Assembly: GCA_019244185.1 (NCBI GenBank)
Contig: JAFATB010000004.1
Span: 1 to 60,238, forward strand
Reading direction: 5' to 3'
Source: Acidobacteriota bacterium
GTDB taxonomy: Bacteria > Acidobacteriota > Thermoanaerobaculia > Gp7-AA8
Length of the DNA stretch: 60,238 nucleotides
The notes beneath the pieces are model-generated. The model searched no databases, had not been told where the DNA came from, and saw nothing but the letters and a program-made list of their open reading frames with translations. Of this stretch, positions 17,105-25,695 are shown one piece after another; position 1 is the stretch's first letter; each line of letters opens with the position of its first letter. Both the position numbers and the translations under genes were made by a program.

Positions 17105-18784
17105 ACGCGACCAGTACACGGTTTCGCCGCCCACGATCGTCGCGCGAACTTTCGTTTTGAATAGTTCCGAGGGCGGCATCGCGAAGAAGTCGCCTTCGAC
17201 GATCGTGAAGTCGGCGAGCTTGCCGGGCTCGATCGTGCCGCGCGACGACTCTTCGAATGCCGCGTACGCGGTGTCGCTCGTGAACCCGCGCAAGGCTTCG
17301 GCGAGGGTGAGACGTTGGTCGGGATACCAGCCTCCGGCGGGTTGGCCGTTGTGATCCTGTCGCGTCACGGCGGAGTAGATGCCGTAGAAGGGATTCACGT
17401 CTTCGACGGGGAAGTCGGAGCCGAGGGCGATGCGGCCGCCGGCATTGAGGAGCGTGCGCCAGGCGTAGGCGCCGCGGATGCGCTCGGGTCCGAGGCGACG
17501 TTCGGCCCACGGCATGTCGGAGGTCGCGTGCGTCGGCTGCATGGAGCCGATGATCCCGTGCTGCACGACGCGCGGGAAGTCGTCGGGTGCGACGACCTGC
17601 AGGTGCTCGATGCGGAAGCGGTCGGCCGGGGTGACGCCGGCGGCGAGGTACGAGTCGACGACGTTGCGCACGCCGCGGTCGCCGATCGCGTGCGTGTTCA
17701 CCTGAAAGCCTTTCGCGCGCGCGCGTTTCGCGACGTCGGTCATGTGCGCCGGCTTCGCGAGCATGAGGCCCGTGTTGCCGGGGTCGTCGCTGTACGGCGC
17801 GAGGAGCGCGGCGCCGCGGCTGCCGAGGGCGCCGTCGGCGTACATCTTGATCGCGCGGACGGTGAGGTGTCCGCGATAGTCAACTAACGGACCACTGGCG
17901 AACCACGTGTCGAGCAGCGCGTCGTTGTCGGAGAGCATCGTGTAGACGCGGATGGGGAAGCGCTTCTCGTCGACGAGCGCGCGCACGGCAGCGATCGTTT
18001 CCGCGTCGGCGCCGGCGTCGTGGATTTCGGTGAGGCCGTTCGCGGCGATGTTCCGCGCGGCGGCGAGCACGCGCGCCTTGCGCTGTTCGGCAGTGGGCGC
18101 GGGGACGATGCTGTCGATGAGGTCCATCGCGTCGTCGACGAAGACGCCGGTCGGATTGCCGCTCGCGTCGCGCACGATGCGCCCGCCTTCGGGGTCCTTC
18201 GTCGCGGACGTGACGCCGGCGATGCGCATGGCGGCGCTGTTCGCGAGTCCGGCGTGGCCGTCGACGCGCCGCAGCCAGACGGGATGATCGGCGATTGCGG
18301 CGTCGAGCTGCGCCGCGGTGGGGAACTCCTTCACCGGCCAGTCGTTCTGGTCCCAGCCGCGGCCGAGGATCCAGGCGTTCGCGGGTGTTTGCGCGGCGCG
18401 CTCGCGCACGCGGGTGAGCACGTCGTCGTAGGACGTTGTGTCGACGAGATTCACCGTGTCGAGGGAAAGGCCGAGGCCGTAGAGATGGCCGTGCGCGTCG
18501 GTGAGGCCGGGGAGGATCGTGGCGTTGGAGGTGTCGACGATGCGCGCGCCGACGTGGGCCGCGCGCAGCTGCGAGGCCGGACCGACTTCGCGCACGACGC
18601 CGTTTTCGACGTAGATCGCGTAGTCGTGTTGCGGCGTTTGCGCGGCGCCGGCCGCGACCGTGCCGCCGAGGAAAAGCGTGCCGTTGGAAGTCACAGGAAC
18701 GGATTCTGCTGTCGGCTTCGCCGGCGTGCACGCGTACGTGCAGGCGAGCAGAGCGATGAAGGATAGCGCAAGAAAGTGACGCAT
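17102..18784 (-). CDS. Amidohydrolase 3 family lipoprotein (YtcJ-like)
   Basis: 560 residues. Signal sequence with a lipobox (ALLAC, Cys15), so probably a lipoprotein of the outer envelope. TIM-barrel amidohydrolase with the metal motif DAHGHL (HxH), later [19 protein letters not shown], a central [14 protein letters not shown] segment, [11 protein letters not shown] (HxxGD) and [14 protein letters not shown] (the catalytic Asp). YtcJ/NfdA-type enzymes hydrolyse N-substituted formamides and related amides; the true substrate is unknown. TAGCAT, 6 nt before the ATG, resembles the leaderless -10 boxes seen elsewhere. Confidence 0.85.
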   Translation of the reverse strand: MRHFLALSFIALLACTYACTPAKPTAESVPVTSNGTLFLGGTVAAGAAQTPQHDYAIYVENGVVREVGPASQLRAAHVGARIVDTSNATILPGLTDAHGHLYGLGLSLDTVNLVDTTSYDDVLTRVRERAAQTPANAWILGRGWDQNDWPVKEFPTAAQLDAAIADHPVWLRRVDGHAGLANSAAMRIAGVTSATKDPEGGRIVRDASGNPTGVFVDDAMDLIDSIVPAPTAEQRKARVLAAARNIAANGLTEIHDAGADAETIAAVRALVDEKRFPIRVYTMLSDNDALLDTWFASGPLVDYRGHLTVRAIKMYADGALGSRGAALLAPYSDDPGNTGLMLAKPAHMTDVAKRARAKGFQVNTHAIGDRGVRNVVDSYLAAGVTPADRFRIEHLQVVAPDDFPRVVQHGIIGSMQPTHATSDMPWAERRLGPERIRGAYAWRTLLNAGGRIALGSDFPVEDVNPFYGIYSAVTRQDHNGQPAGGWYPDQRLTLAEALRGFTSDTAYAAFEESSRGTIEPGKLADFTIVEGDFFAMPPSELFKTKVRATIVGGETVYWSR

Positions 18785-18828
18785 CGCGGAATGCTACACG
18801 GCGGGATGCTCGTTGCGGGATTGCCTCG

Positions 18829-19491
18829 ATGAAAATCCGGAACGTGATCGCCGTCACGATGCTGCTCGCATCGGCCGCAAGGGCCGACGAGCGCCGTTTC
18901 ACGGCCGCGGACGTTCCGACCGCGAAGCTCAAGAAGCCGGGCCGAGTCGTGATCACGAACGACAGCCGCTCGATCACGGCGTGGCGGTTCTTCGGCGACA
19001 TCCGCGAGGCGCTGGTGAGTCTGCGCAGCACGCGCGTCGCGTTTCATCCGTTCGGCTCCGTGCTCTTCGAGACCAACGCGCACGTGAGCGCGCCGCTCCC
19101 GCCGCAGCTCGCCGCGCTGATTCAGGATGCGGCGAAAGAGCACGGCGTCGATCCGCGTCTCGTCGCCGCGATCGCGCGCCGCGAGTCGGCCGGCGATGCG
19201 AGCGCGGTATCCGGGAAAGGCGCGTGCGGCATCATGCAGCTCATGCCCGCGACCGCGCGCTACCTCGGCGTCACCGACGTCTTCGACGCGCGGCAGAACG
19301 TCTTCGGCGGCGCGCGCTATCTGCGCACGCTGCTCGACACCTTCAACGGCGATCTCGACCTCGCGCTCGCGGCGTACAACGCCGGTCCCGGCGCGGTGGC
19401 GAAGTACGGCGGCGTGCCGCCGTATCGCGAGACGCAGGCATACGTGGCCGCGGTGAAGGCGAACTACCAGCAGCAGCTCGCGTCGCGCTGA
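18829..19491 (+). CDS. Lytic transglycosylase (SLT domain)
   Basis: 220 residues. Signal peptide ending ARA-D. An N-terminal region of about 90 residues has no clear family. The SLT domain covers about 98-210, with the catalytic Glu in IARRESAGDASAVS (ES), GACGIMQLMPATA (GxxQxMP) and ALAAYNAGPGAV (AYNxGPG). It cleaves peptidoglycan glycan strands to 1,6-anhydro-MurNAc products in the periplasm. The gene converges on the hypothetical gene at 19493, their stops one base apart. Confidence 0.9.
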   Translation: MKIRNVIAVTMLLASAARADERRFTAADVPTAKLKKPGRVVITNDSRSITAWRFFGDIREALVSLRSTRVAFHPFGSVLFETNAHVSAPLPPQLAALIQDAAKEHGVDPRLVAAIARRESAGDASAVSGKGACGIMQLMPATARYLGVTDVFDARQNVFGGARYLRTLLDTFNGDLDLALAAYNAGPGAVAKYGGVPPYRETQAYVAAVKANYQQQLASR

Positions 19492-19492
19492 A

Positions 19493-19987
19493 TTACTGCG
19501 AGTACCACTCCGCGATCGCGGCGACCACGCCGTCCTTCAGATACACGCTCGTGTGGCGCGCGCATCCCTCGCTGACGCGGCAGATGTAGAAGTACTCCAT
19601 GTCGCCGGCGCCGAGGCGGCGGAGATCCTTGTCCGTCCCGGTGGTGGCGTTCGGCTGGCCGAGGTGCTCGATCACCTGCTGCGCGTTCTGCCCGAGCTCG
19701 ACGCCCGCGCGCGAGCGCACGTCCATGTCGGGCACTTCGATCGGACGGCGGCACGGCGCGTTGCTCATCACCATCACGCGCCACGGCTTCTGGTCCTTCT
19801 TGTCGATGTCGATCAGCAGAAAGCGATCGGCCGCGAGTTGATAGCAGCCCTCGCCCTTGAGACCCGTGAACGAGCCCTGCAGCGTCGCCGCCGGCGTCTC
19901 GACCAGTTGATCGATGTACGTCGGATCGGCCGCGCGGCCGGATGCCGCCACGAACAGCAACGACAGCACAGCGAATACGGTCTTCAT
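19493..19987 (-). CDS. Secreted hypothetical protein
   Basis: 164 residues from ATG 19987. Clear signal peptide (MKTVFAVLSLLFVAASGRA-A). The mature part has four cysteines (GCYQLA, APCRRP, YICRV, EGCARH) that could form two disulfides and ends in VAAIAEWYSQ. A segment around AQQVIEHLGQPNATTG resembles a short SmpA/BamE-like helix that often follows a signal peptide, but the match is weak. Its ATG overlaps the nadK stop by 4 bp, so it is third in a clpX-like/nadK operon. Function not recognised. Confidence 0.65.
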   Translation of the reverse strand: MKTVFAVLSLLFVAASGRAADPTYIDQLVETPAATLQGSFTGLKGEGCYQLAADRFLLIDIDKKDQKPWRVMVMSNAPCRRPIEVPDMDVRSRAGVELGQNAQQVIEHLGQPNATTGTDKDLRRLGAGDMEYFYICRVSEGCARHTSVYLKDGVVAAIAEWYSQ

Positions 19988-20841
19988 CCTTCGCCCCACT
20001 TCAGCTTGTTGCGTAGAACGTCGAAATAGTTTTTGTCCGGTGATTGGACTAAGAGTACCCGTTCTTCGGATTTCCGGACACAAACACGATCGCTGTCGCC
20101 GATCTCGAAGCCTTCCTGGCCGTCGAGCGTGAGGTAGATGTTCTGCGCGTCGGGCGTGGCCAGGCTGATCTCGATGTCCAGCTCGTCCGGGAGCACGATC
20201 GGGCGGTTCGTGAGCATGTGCGGGCAGATCGGCGTGATCAGCACCGCGCCCATCGTCGGATAGATGATCGGGCCGCCCGCGGAGAGGTTGTACGCGGTCG
20301 AGCCGGTCGGCGTCGAGACGATGAGACCGTCGCCGCGGAAGGTCGAAACGAACAGTCCCGCGACGTTGACGCGCATCTCGATGATCCGCGCGAGCGCGCT
20401 CTTGTTGATCGCGGCGTCGTTGAGCACGCGATAGCGACGCGCGGAGTCGTGCTTCGGCCCCGTGACCGAGACGCTGAACGTCACGCGCGGCTCGACGAAG
20501 TAGTTGCCTTCGAGCACGCGGTCGAGGACGTCCGGGAACTCTTCGACGCGGATCTCGGTGAGGAAGCCGAGGGTGCCCATGTTCACGCCGATGATCGGCA
20601 CGTGATCGGGCGCGTGGCGCGCGATCGAGAGCAGCGTGCCGTCGCCGCCCATCGTGATCAGCAGATCCGCGTTGCGGCCGAGCTCCGACTTCGGATGCGT
20701 CGGATGTCCGTCGCCGACCGCGCGTCCCGTGTCGTCGTCGAACAGCACGGCGTGACCGCGCGCGCGCAGGTCGGCGGCCACGCGCGCGGCGAACGCCAGC
20801 GCTTCATCCGTATGCTTCGCGGCCAGTCCGATCGTGCGCAT
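19984..20841 (-). CDS. nadK: NAD kinase
   Basis: 285 residues. GGDGT motif (LLITMGGDGTLLSIAR) with the catalytic Asp, NMGTLGFLTEI, NDAAINK (NE/D motif), FRGDGLIVSTPTGSTAYNLSAGGPI and the C-terminal TLDGQEG. It phosphorylates NAD to NADP using ATP or polyphosphate. Length is normal. It lies 4 bp downstream of the clpX-like gene and overlaps the next secreted-protein gene. Confidence 0.96.
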   Translation of the reverse strand: MRTIGLAAKHTDEALAFAARVAADLRARGHAVLFDDDTGRAVGDGHPTHPKSELGRNADLLITMGGDGTLLSIARHAPDHVPIIGVNMGTLGFLTEIRVEEFPDVLDRVLEGNYFVEPRVTFSVSVTGPKHDSARRYRVLNDAAINKSALARIIEMRVNVAGLFVSTFRGDGLIVSTPTGSTAYNLSAGGPIIYPTMGAVLITPICPHMLTNRPIVLPDELDIEISLATPDAQNIYLTLDGQEGFEIGDSDRVCVRKSEERVLLVQSPDKNYFDVLRNKLKWGEG

Positions 20842-20845
20842 GGCG

Positions 20846-21883
<1,038 letters not shown>

Positions 21884-21897
21884 CAGGCGTCCGAACG

Positions 21898-21903
21898 AGT
21901 ATA
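21898..21903 (-). promoter_or_regulatory. -10 box (TATACT) for the clpX-like operon
   Basis: Reading the minus strand, TATACT ends 14 nt before ATG 21883. It supports that start over the more upstream in-frame ATG at 21964. Confidence 0.5.
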
Positions 21904-21942
21904 GCGGGGACGCGCCGCACGCGCCGCATTCGCGCGCGGGGC

Positions 21943-21948
21943 TACAAT
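21943..21948 (+). promoter_or_regulatory. -10 box (TACAAT) for the DUF4157 gene
   Basis: TACAAT ends 14 nt before ATG 21963. No SD separates it from the start, so the transcript leader would be very short. Confidence 0.45.
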
Positions 21949-21962
21949 CGACGCATTCGCTC

Positions 21963-23240
21963 ATGGCGCTGAACGTCATTCAGGGCTCGTTTCCGCGCGG
22001 TCTGCCTCGCTTTCCGCGGGCGGCCGACGCGTTGCGCGTGAATGCGGTGCCGCTGCCGTCGCACCTCGCGACGTTTCCGCGCGGCGGCGGGCAGCCGCTG
22101 CCGGCCGCATTTCGTCAGGCGGCGGAAGGGGCGTTCGGCGTGCGCTTCGGCGATGTGCGCGTGCACGTCGGTCCGCATGTGGCGGCGATCGGCGCGGACG
22201 CGTTCACGCACGGCTCGACGCTCCACTTCGCGACCGGCCGCTATCAGCCCGAGACTTCCGCCGGGCAGCGGCTGCTCCTGCACGAGCTCGCGCACGTCGT
22301 CCAGCAGCGCAGCGGCCGCGTACGCAGTCCGTTCCCGTGCGGCATCGCCATCGTTGGCGATGCGATGCTCGAAGCGGAAGCCGAGCGCATCGCGCAGCGC
22401 GCCGCGACGTCAATGCCGCGTCCGCAACTTCGCGCGCCGCTCGCGCGGACGTCGAGCCGCGGTTCCGTCCGGCAGGGTCTCTGGATGTACACCTATCCGG
22501 CCGGAAATCTCGTCGAGGCGGATTACAGCGTCGAAGACATGCAGCGCTTCAAGAAGGTCAGCTTCACGCACCGTGGCTTCACGGTGTGGTGCGCGCTCGA
22601 GAACGTCGCGGCGGCGCGCGTGAAGGTGGAGAACAAACTTCAGAGCGGATCGCTGATCGCGGTGCCGTCGGCGGACGATCTCGATGAGCCCGATGCGCCG
22701 AACGCCAACTGCGTCCAGGGCGCGACCATTCTGACGCGGAAGGGCTGGAACTTCGGCGCCATCGCCCGCGGCTCCGAGATCTTCATCTACGGCAACGTGT
22801 TCTATCGCCTCGGCCAGGGGGAGATCCACTTCCTGACCGCGGCGATGGTGCATCGCTTCTTCGACGGCCGCTATCCAGGCTTCACGAAAATCGACCCGCC
22901 CGACTGGCGTTACGTCTGTTCGGACTACGCGATCTCGGACGACCGCGTGAGCGACGCCGATCCGATCGAGACGACTCTGCAGAGCAACTTCACCGAGGTG
23001 CTCGACTTCACCGGCAAGAACTCCGATGACGCCAAAGCGATCCTCGAGACGACGCAAGGCCACTACGTCTGCCGCCTCGGCTATCACTACGTCCGCCTGA
23101 TGGCCGACAACCTCGGCGTCACCGTTTCGCAGAAAGACGGCGAGAGCGCCGTCTACAGCAAGCGCATGTCCTTCGACGAGGCGGCGAAGTACGTCTTCTC
23201 GAAGACGCCTTCCGTGCGGAAACTCTACCGCCGGAAGTAG
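21963..23240 (+). CDS. DUF4157 (eCIS-core) domain protein with unknown C-terminal domain
   Basis: 425 residues, no signal peptide. Residues about 38-115 match the DUF4157/eCIS-core domain: LPAAFRQAAEGAFGVRFGDVRVH-type N part, then LHFATGRYQP and the HExxH-like helix LLLHELAHVVQQRSG. Such domains are enriched in proteins loaded into extracellular contractile injection systems and in polymorphic toxins. Residues about 175-425 form a separate domain I do not recognise. It contains WxCALEN, YVCSDYAISDD and HYVCRLGYHYVRLM, and the Cys/His/Asp pattern could be a papain-like or other hydrolase site. No injection-system genes are nearby. Promoter box TACAAT lies 14 nt upstream. Confidence 0.72.
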   Translation: MALNVIQGSFPRGLPRFPRAADALRVNAVPLPSHLATFPRGGGQPLPAAFRQAAEGAFGVRFGDVRVHVGPHVAAIGADAFTHGSTLHFATGRYQPETSAGQRLLLHELAHVVQQRSGRVRSPFPCGIAIVGDAMLEAEAERIAQRAATSMPRPQLRAPLARTSSRGSVRQGLWMYTYPAGNLVEADYSVEDMQRFKKVSFTHRGFTVWCALENVAAARVKVENKLQSGSLIAVPSADDLDEPDAPNANCVQGATILTRKGWNFGAIARGSEIFIYGNVFYRLGQGEIHFLTAAMVHRFFDGRYPGFTKIDPPDWRYVCSDYAISDDRVSDADPIETTLQSNFTEVLDFTGKNSDDAKAILETTQGHYVCRLGYHYVRLMADNLGVTVSQKDGESAVYSKRMSFDEAAKYVFSKTPSVRKLYRRK

Positions 23241-23542
23241 CGCGCGCCCCGTTTCCCCTCATCCGGACCAACCCTCCCACCGCGCCCGCGGGATGCTCGA
23301 ATTTTTGACATCCCGCCTTCTCGGCGCGGCCGCTAACTAGCCTGTTTTCAATTGATTGCCCGTTTTGGCGTCGTGGCGGAGCCGTCGCACTAAGGCCCCG
23401 GCGAAAGGAGGTGGTCGCCGAGAAGAGCCAGTGACGCGAAACGGAAAGTCAACACGGATCAGTGTGGAACAACAGCCAGAAACCCAACGCAATCAGTCGA
23501 TTCAACAACCAACAACCAGAAGAACTGAAAGGAGATAGACCG
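23241..23542 (+). promoter_or_regulatory. Long leader of the ComEA-like gene with SD-in-loop hairpin
   Basis: 302 bp without a gene. CGGCGA (23399-23404) pairs with TCGCCG (23415-23420), exposing an AAGGAGGTGG loop about 120 nt before the start codon. TTGACA at about 23307 lacks a good -10 partner. The remainder is A-rich toward the gene. The GGAGGTG block also occurs in the leaders of the Thr-rich lipoproteins at 40901 and 41504. I see no known riboswitch. Confidence 0.35.
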
Positions 23543-23908
23543 ATGAAGAAGTTCGTTCCCCTCACGCTCGCCATCATCGTTGCCTTCGTTTCCACCGTTG
23601 CGTTCGCGGATGCCGCCGTCACCCCGGCGCCCGCGGGCGTCGTGAACCTCAACAGCGCGGACGCCGCGCAGCTCGCACTGCTCCCCGGCATCGGCGTCAA
23701 GGCCGCGCAGCGCATCGTCGACTACCGCTCGCAGAACGGACCGTTCCGCAAGACGAGCGATCTGATGCAGGTCAAAGGCGTGGGCGCGAAGTCGTTCGAG
23801 CGCCTCTCGCCCTACATCGTCCTCGAAGGCCGGACCACGCTCACCGCGAAGATCCACATGCCGCGCAAGCCGCGCACGAAGAAGACCGCCACCACGGCGT
23901 CGAACTGA
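23543..23908 (+). CDS. Secreted ComEA-like helix-hairpin-helix protein
   Basis: 121 residues from ATG 23543 with SD AAAGGAGATAG. Signal peptide MKKFVPLTLAIIVAFVSTVAFA. One tandem HhH DNA-binding unit follows: VNLNSADAAQLALLPGIG then KAAQRIVDYRSQNGPF and VKGVGAKSFERL. This is the ComEA signature for non-sequence-specific dsDNA binding during DNA uptake. The tail is basic (MPRKPRTKKTATT). There is no transmembrane anchor beyond the signal peptide, so it would be periplasmic, as in Gram-negative ComEA. No other competence gene is nearby. Confidence 0.87.
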   Translation: MKKFVPLTLAIIVAFVSTVAFADAAVTPAPAGVVNLNSADAAQLALLPGIGVKAAQRIVDYRSQNGPFRKTSDLMQVKGVGAKSFERLSPYIVLEGRTTLTAKIHMPRKPRTKKTATTASN

Positions 23909-23948
23909 CGACGCCTTCCGCCTCTCATCCCACCGACCCAACTCACCA

Positions 23949-23975
23949 GGGGCTGCCGAGCGGCTCGGCAGCCCC
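23949..23975. terminator. Perfect 12-bp hairpin between convergent genes
   Basis: GGGGCTGCCGAG (23949-23960) pairs perfectly with 23964-23975 around a 3-nt loop. There is no clear U-tract. It sits between the convergent comEA-like gene and the phosphatase-fold gene. Confidence 0.6.
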
Positions 23976-24004
23976 GACTTGCGAAAGGAGACACGCACAT
24001 GCCT

Positions 24005-25669
24005 TCAACCGCCCGCCCTCCGCACCACGAAACGCTCGGCCTCGTACGTCTGGATGAGCGTCGTCGCCCGCAGCGCATCGTCCGTGAACGCGTCGGTGAC
24101 GATGCGTCCGTCCATGTCGCGGCCGATCGGCAGACCCGCGGCGAAGAGCACGGTCGGCACGAGGTCGACCGCGAACGCCGGCTGCGGATTCTCGCGGTGC
24201 GCCCCGCCGGGACCGACAGCGAGGAAGAAGCCGTCGTCCGCGCCGGGATCGTCCGGCGAGAGCAGCGAGCGGGCGATGGAGTAGACGTTCGCCGGGAGCT
24301 GCGGCGCGACCACCGCCGACGGCGAGCAGACCACGACCAGCGCGTCGGGATGCTCGCGCACGATGCCGCCCAGGAGCCTGTCGAGCTGCTGCGCGTACGC
24401 GCGCAAGGCCTCGCCTTTGGCCGACGTCTTCGGCGGCAACTCGTTGGTGAAGATGTGCAGCGCGCGCTGCGCATCGGCGAATCCCTCGAGCGCGAGCACG
24501 CGCAATGCGTACGGCCGCGCGTCGCGCAACTGCGCGGCGGCGTACGCATCGCGCGCGAGCGCGGCGAGGATCGCCGGCTTCGCATCGCCGCTGCTGTTGA
24601 AACGCTCGCTGATGTTGCCGAGCGCGCGCGCGTCGACCGGCAGCGCGCGCAAGGCGTCATCCGTGACGATGCGCGTCGCGCCGCGCGGCTGCGACGACGT
24701 TTGTGTCGACGACGGCCAGCCGATGACGCTCGCGGGCAGCTGCACGCGTTCGAAGAGCGTCCAGAGCGGCAGCGCGTTGCCCGCCGGCAGCGGCGCGGAG
24801 ATCCGCTCGACCGGCGGAATGAGACCCCACGCCTGAAAGCCGACGCCGTACGGCAGCAGCAGGAACGGCTCGGCGCGATTGAGCGGAGTTCTGTACGCGA
24901 AACGTCCCGTGACGCCGTGGCGGTACGGGAGCTTGCCCGTGGCGAGCGACGCCCACAGCGACTTCGGCGTGCGCGTCGGGAACGGCTCGAGCCGCGTGAG
25001 GAACGCGCGGTCGCCCGCCGCATCGAAGAACGGCAGCAGCCCTTCGCCGCGCATCGTCACGATCCAGTCGAACGGCAGGTTGCGGATCGCGATCACGATC
25101 ACGGGACGCCGCTCGCCTACCGCGCCGATCGTCGCCACCACGACGTTCTTCCGCTCCGTGCGATAGCTCTCGCGGCGCTGATAGAGGAAGACCGACGACA
25201 GCGCGATCAGCACCACGCCGGCCACGAACAAAACGCGCGAGGTCTGGCGGTCCGCGTTGCGCTCGACGACCCACAACGCGAGCAGCACGAACGCGGTCGC
25301 TGTGATCGCGACGGTGGCTTTCGACAAAATCCGCACCGCGCCGATCGGCAGATAGAGCTGGATGCCCAGCAGCTTGAGGTGCATCCAGTAGATGCCCGCG
25401 GAGAGAAACGCCGCCAGGACGACGAAGCCGAAGCCGTGCGTGCGCCACGCCTCCGGCTTGCCGAACAGCCGCACGCGCAGCGCGCGCAGACCCCACAGCA
25501 GCGTGCCGAACAGCAGGCCGCAGGTGAGGCCGTAAACGATCGTCACCAGCACCAGCCGTCCGGGCGTGATCTCCACCTGCGGGTTGAGGAAGTACAGCAG
25601 GTGGGTCATGTACAGCCCGAAGATCGCGCCGGCGAGGACGCGTTTCAGATAGCCCCAGCGGATCGGCAC
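24005..25669 (-). CDS. Membrane protein with degenerate alkaline-phosphatase/phosphodiesterase fold
   Basis: 554 residues from GTG 25669. About five membrane segments fill residues 1-170 (VLAGAIFGLYMTHLLYFLN onward). The C-terminal part follows the type I phosphodiesterase/PglZ-like layout: VIVIAIRN, RTPKSLWASLATGKLPYRHGVTG and AFAVDLVPTVLFAAGLPIG-like end with DMDGR. Key residues are altered: the first metal ligand Asp of the usual IGLDG is Arg (AIRN), and the usual SDHG is CSPS. It is therefore probably not an active phosphatase. The gene diverges from the methyltransferase gene across only 26 bp; TACACT at 25681-25676 lies 6 nt before its GTG. Confidence 0.7.
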   Translation of the reverse strand: MPIRWGYLKRVLAGAIFGLYMTHLLYFLNPQVEITPGRLVLVTIVYGLTCGLLFGTLLWGLRALRVRLFGKPEAWRTHGFGFVVLAAFLSAGIYWMHLKLLGIQLYLPIGAVRILSKATVAITATAFVLLALWVVERNADRQTSRVLFVAGVVLIALSSVFLYQRRESYRTERKNVVVATIGAVGERRPVIVIAIRNLPFDWIVTMRGEGLLPFFDAAGDRAFLTRLEPFPTRTPKSLWASLATGKLPYRHGVTGRFAYRTPLNRAEPFLLLPYGVGFQAWGLIPPVERISAPLPAGNALPLWTLFERVQLPASVIGWPSSTQTSSQPRGATRIVTDDALRALPVDARALGNISERFNSSGDAKPAILAALARDAYAAAQLRDARPYALRVLALEGFADAQRALHIFTNELPPKTSAKGEALRAYAQQLDRLLGGIVREHPDALVVVCSPSAVVAPQLPANVYSIARSLLSPDDPGADDGFFLAVGPGGAHRENPQPAFAVDLVPTVLFAAGLPIGRDMDGRIVTDAFTDDALRATTLIQTYEAERFVVRRAGG

Positions 25670-25695
25670 GGGCGGAGTGTACTGGAGGCGTCGTC

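Noticed and set aside
23340..23460. Cyclic-di-GMP (GEMM) riboswitch upstream of the ComEA-like gene
   Set aside because: Fragments such as GAAA and GACGCGAAAC resemble GEMM, but the conserved core order and the paired stems could not be built.
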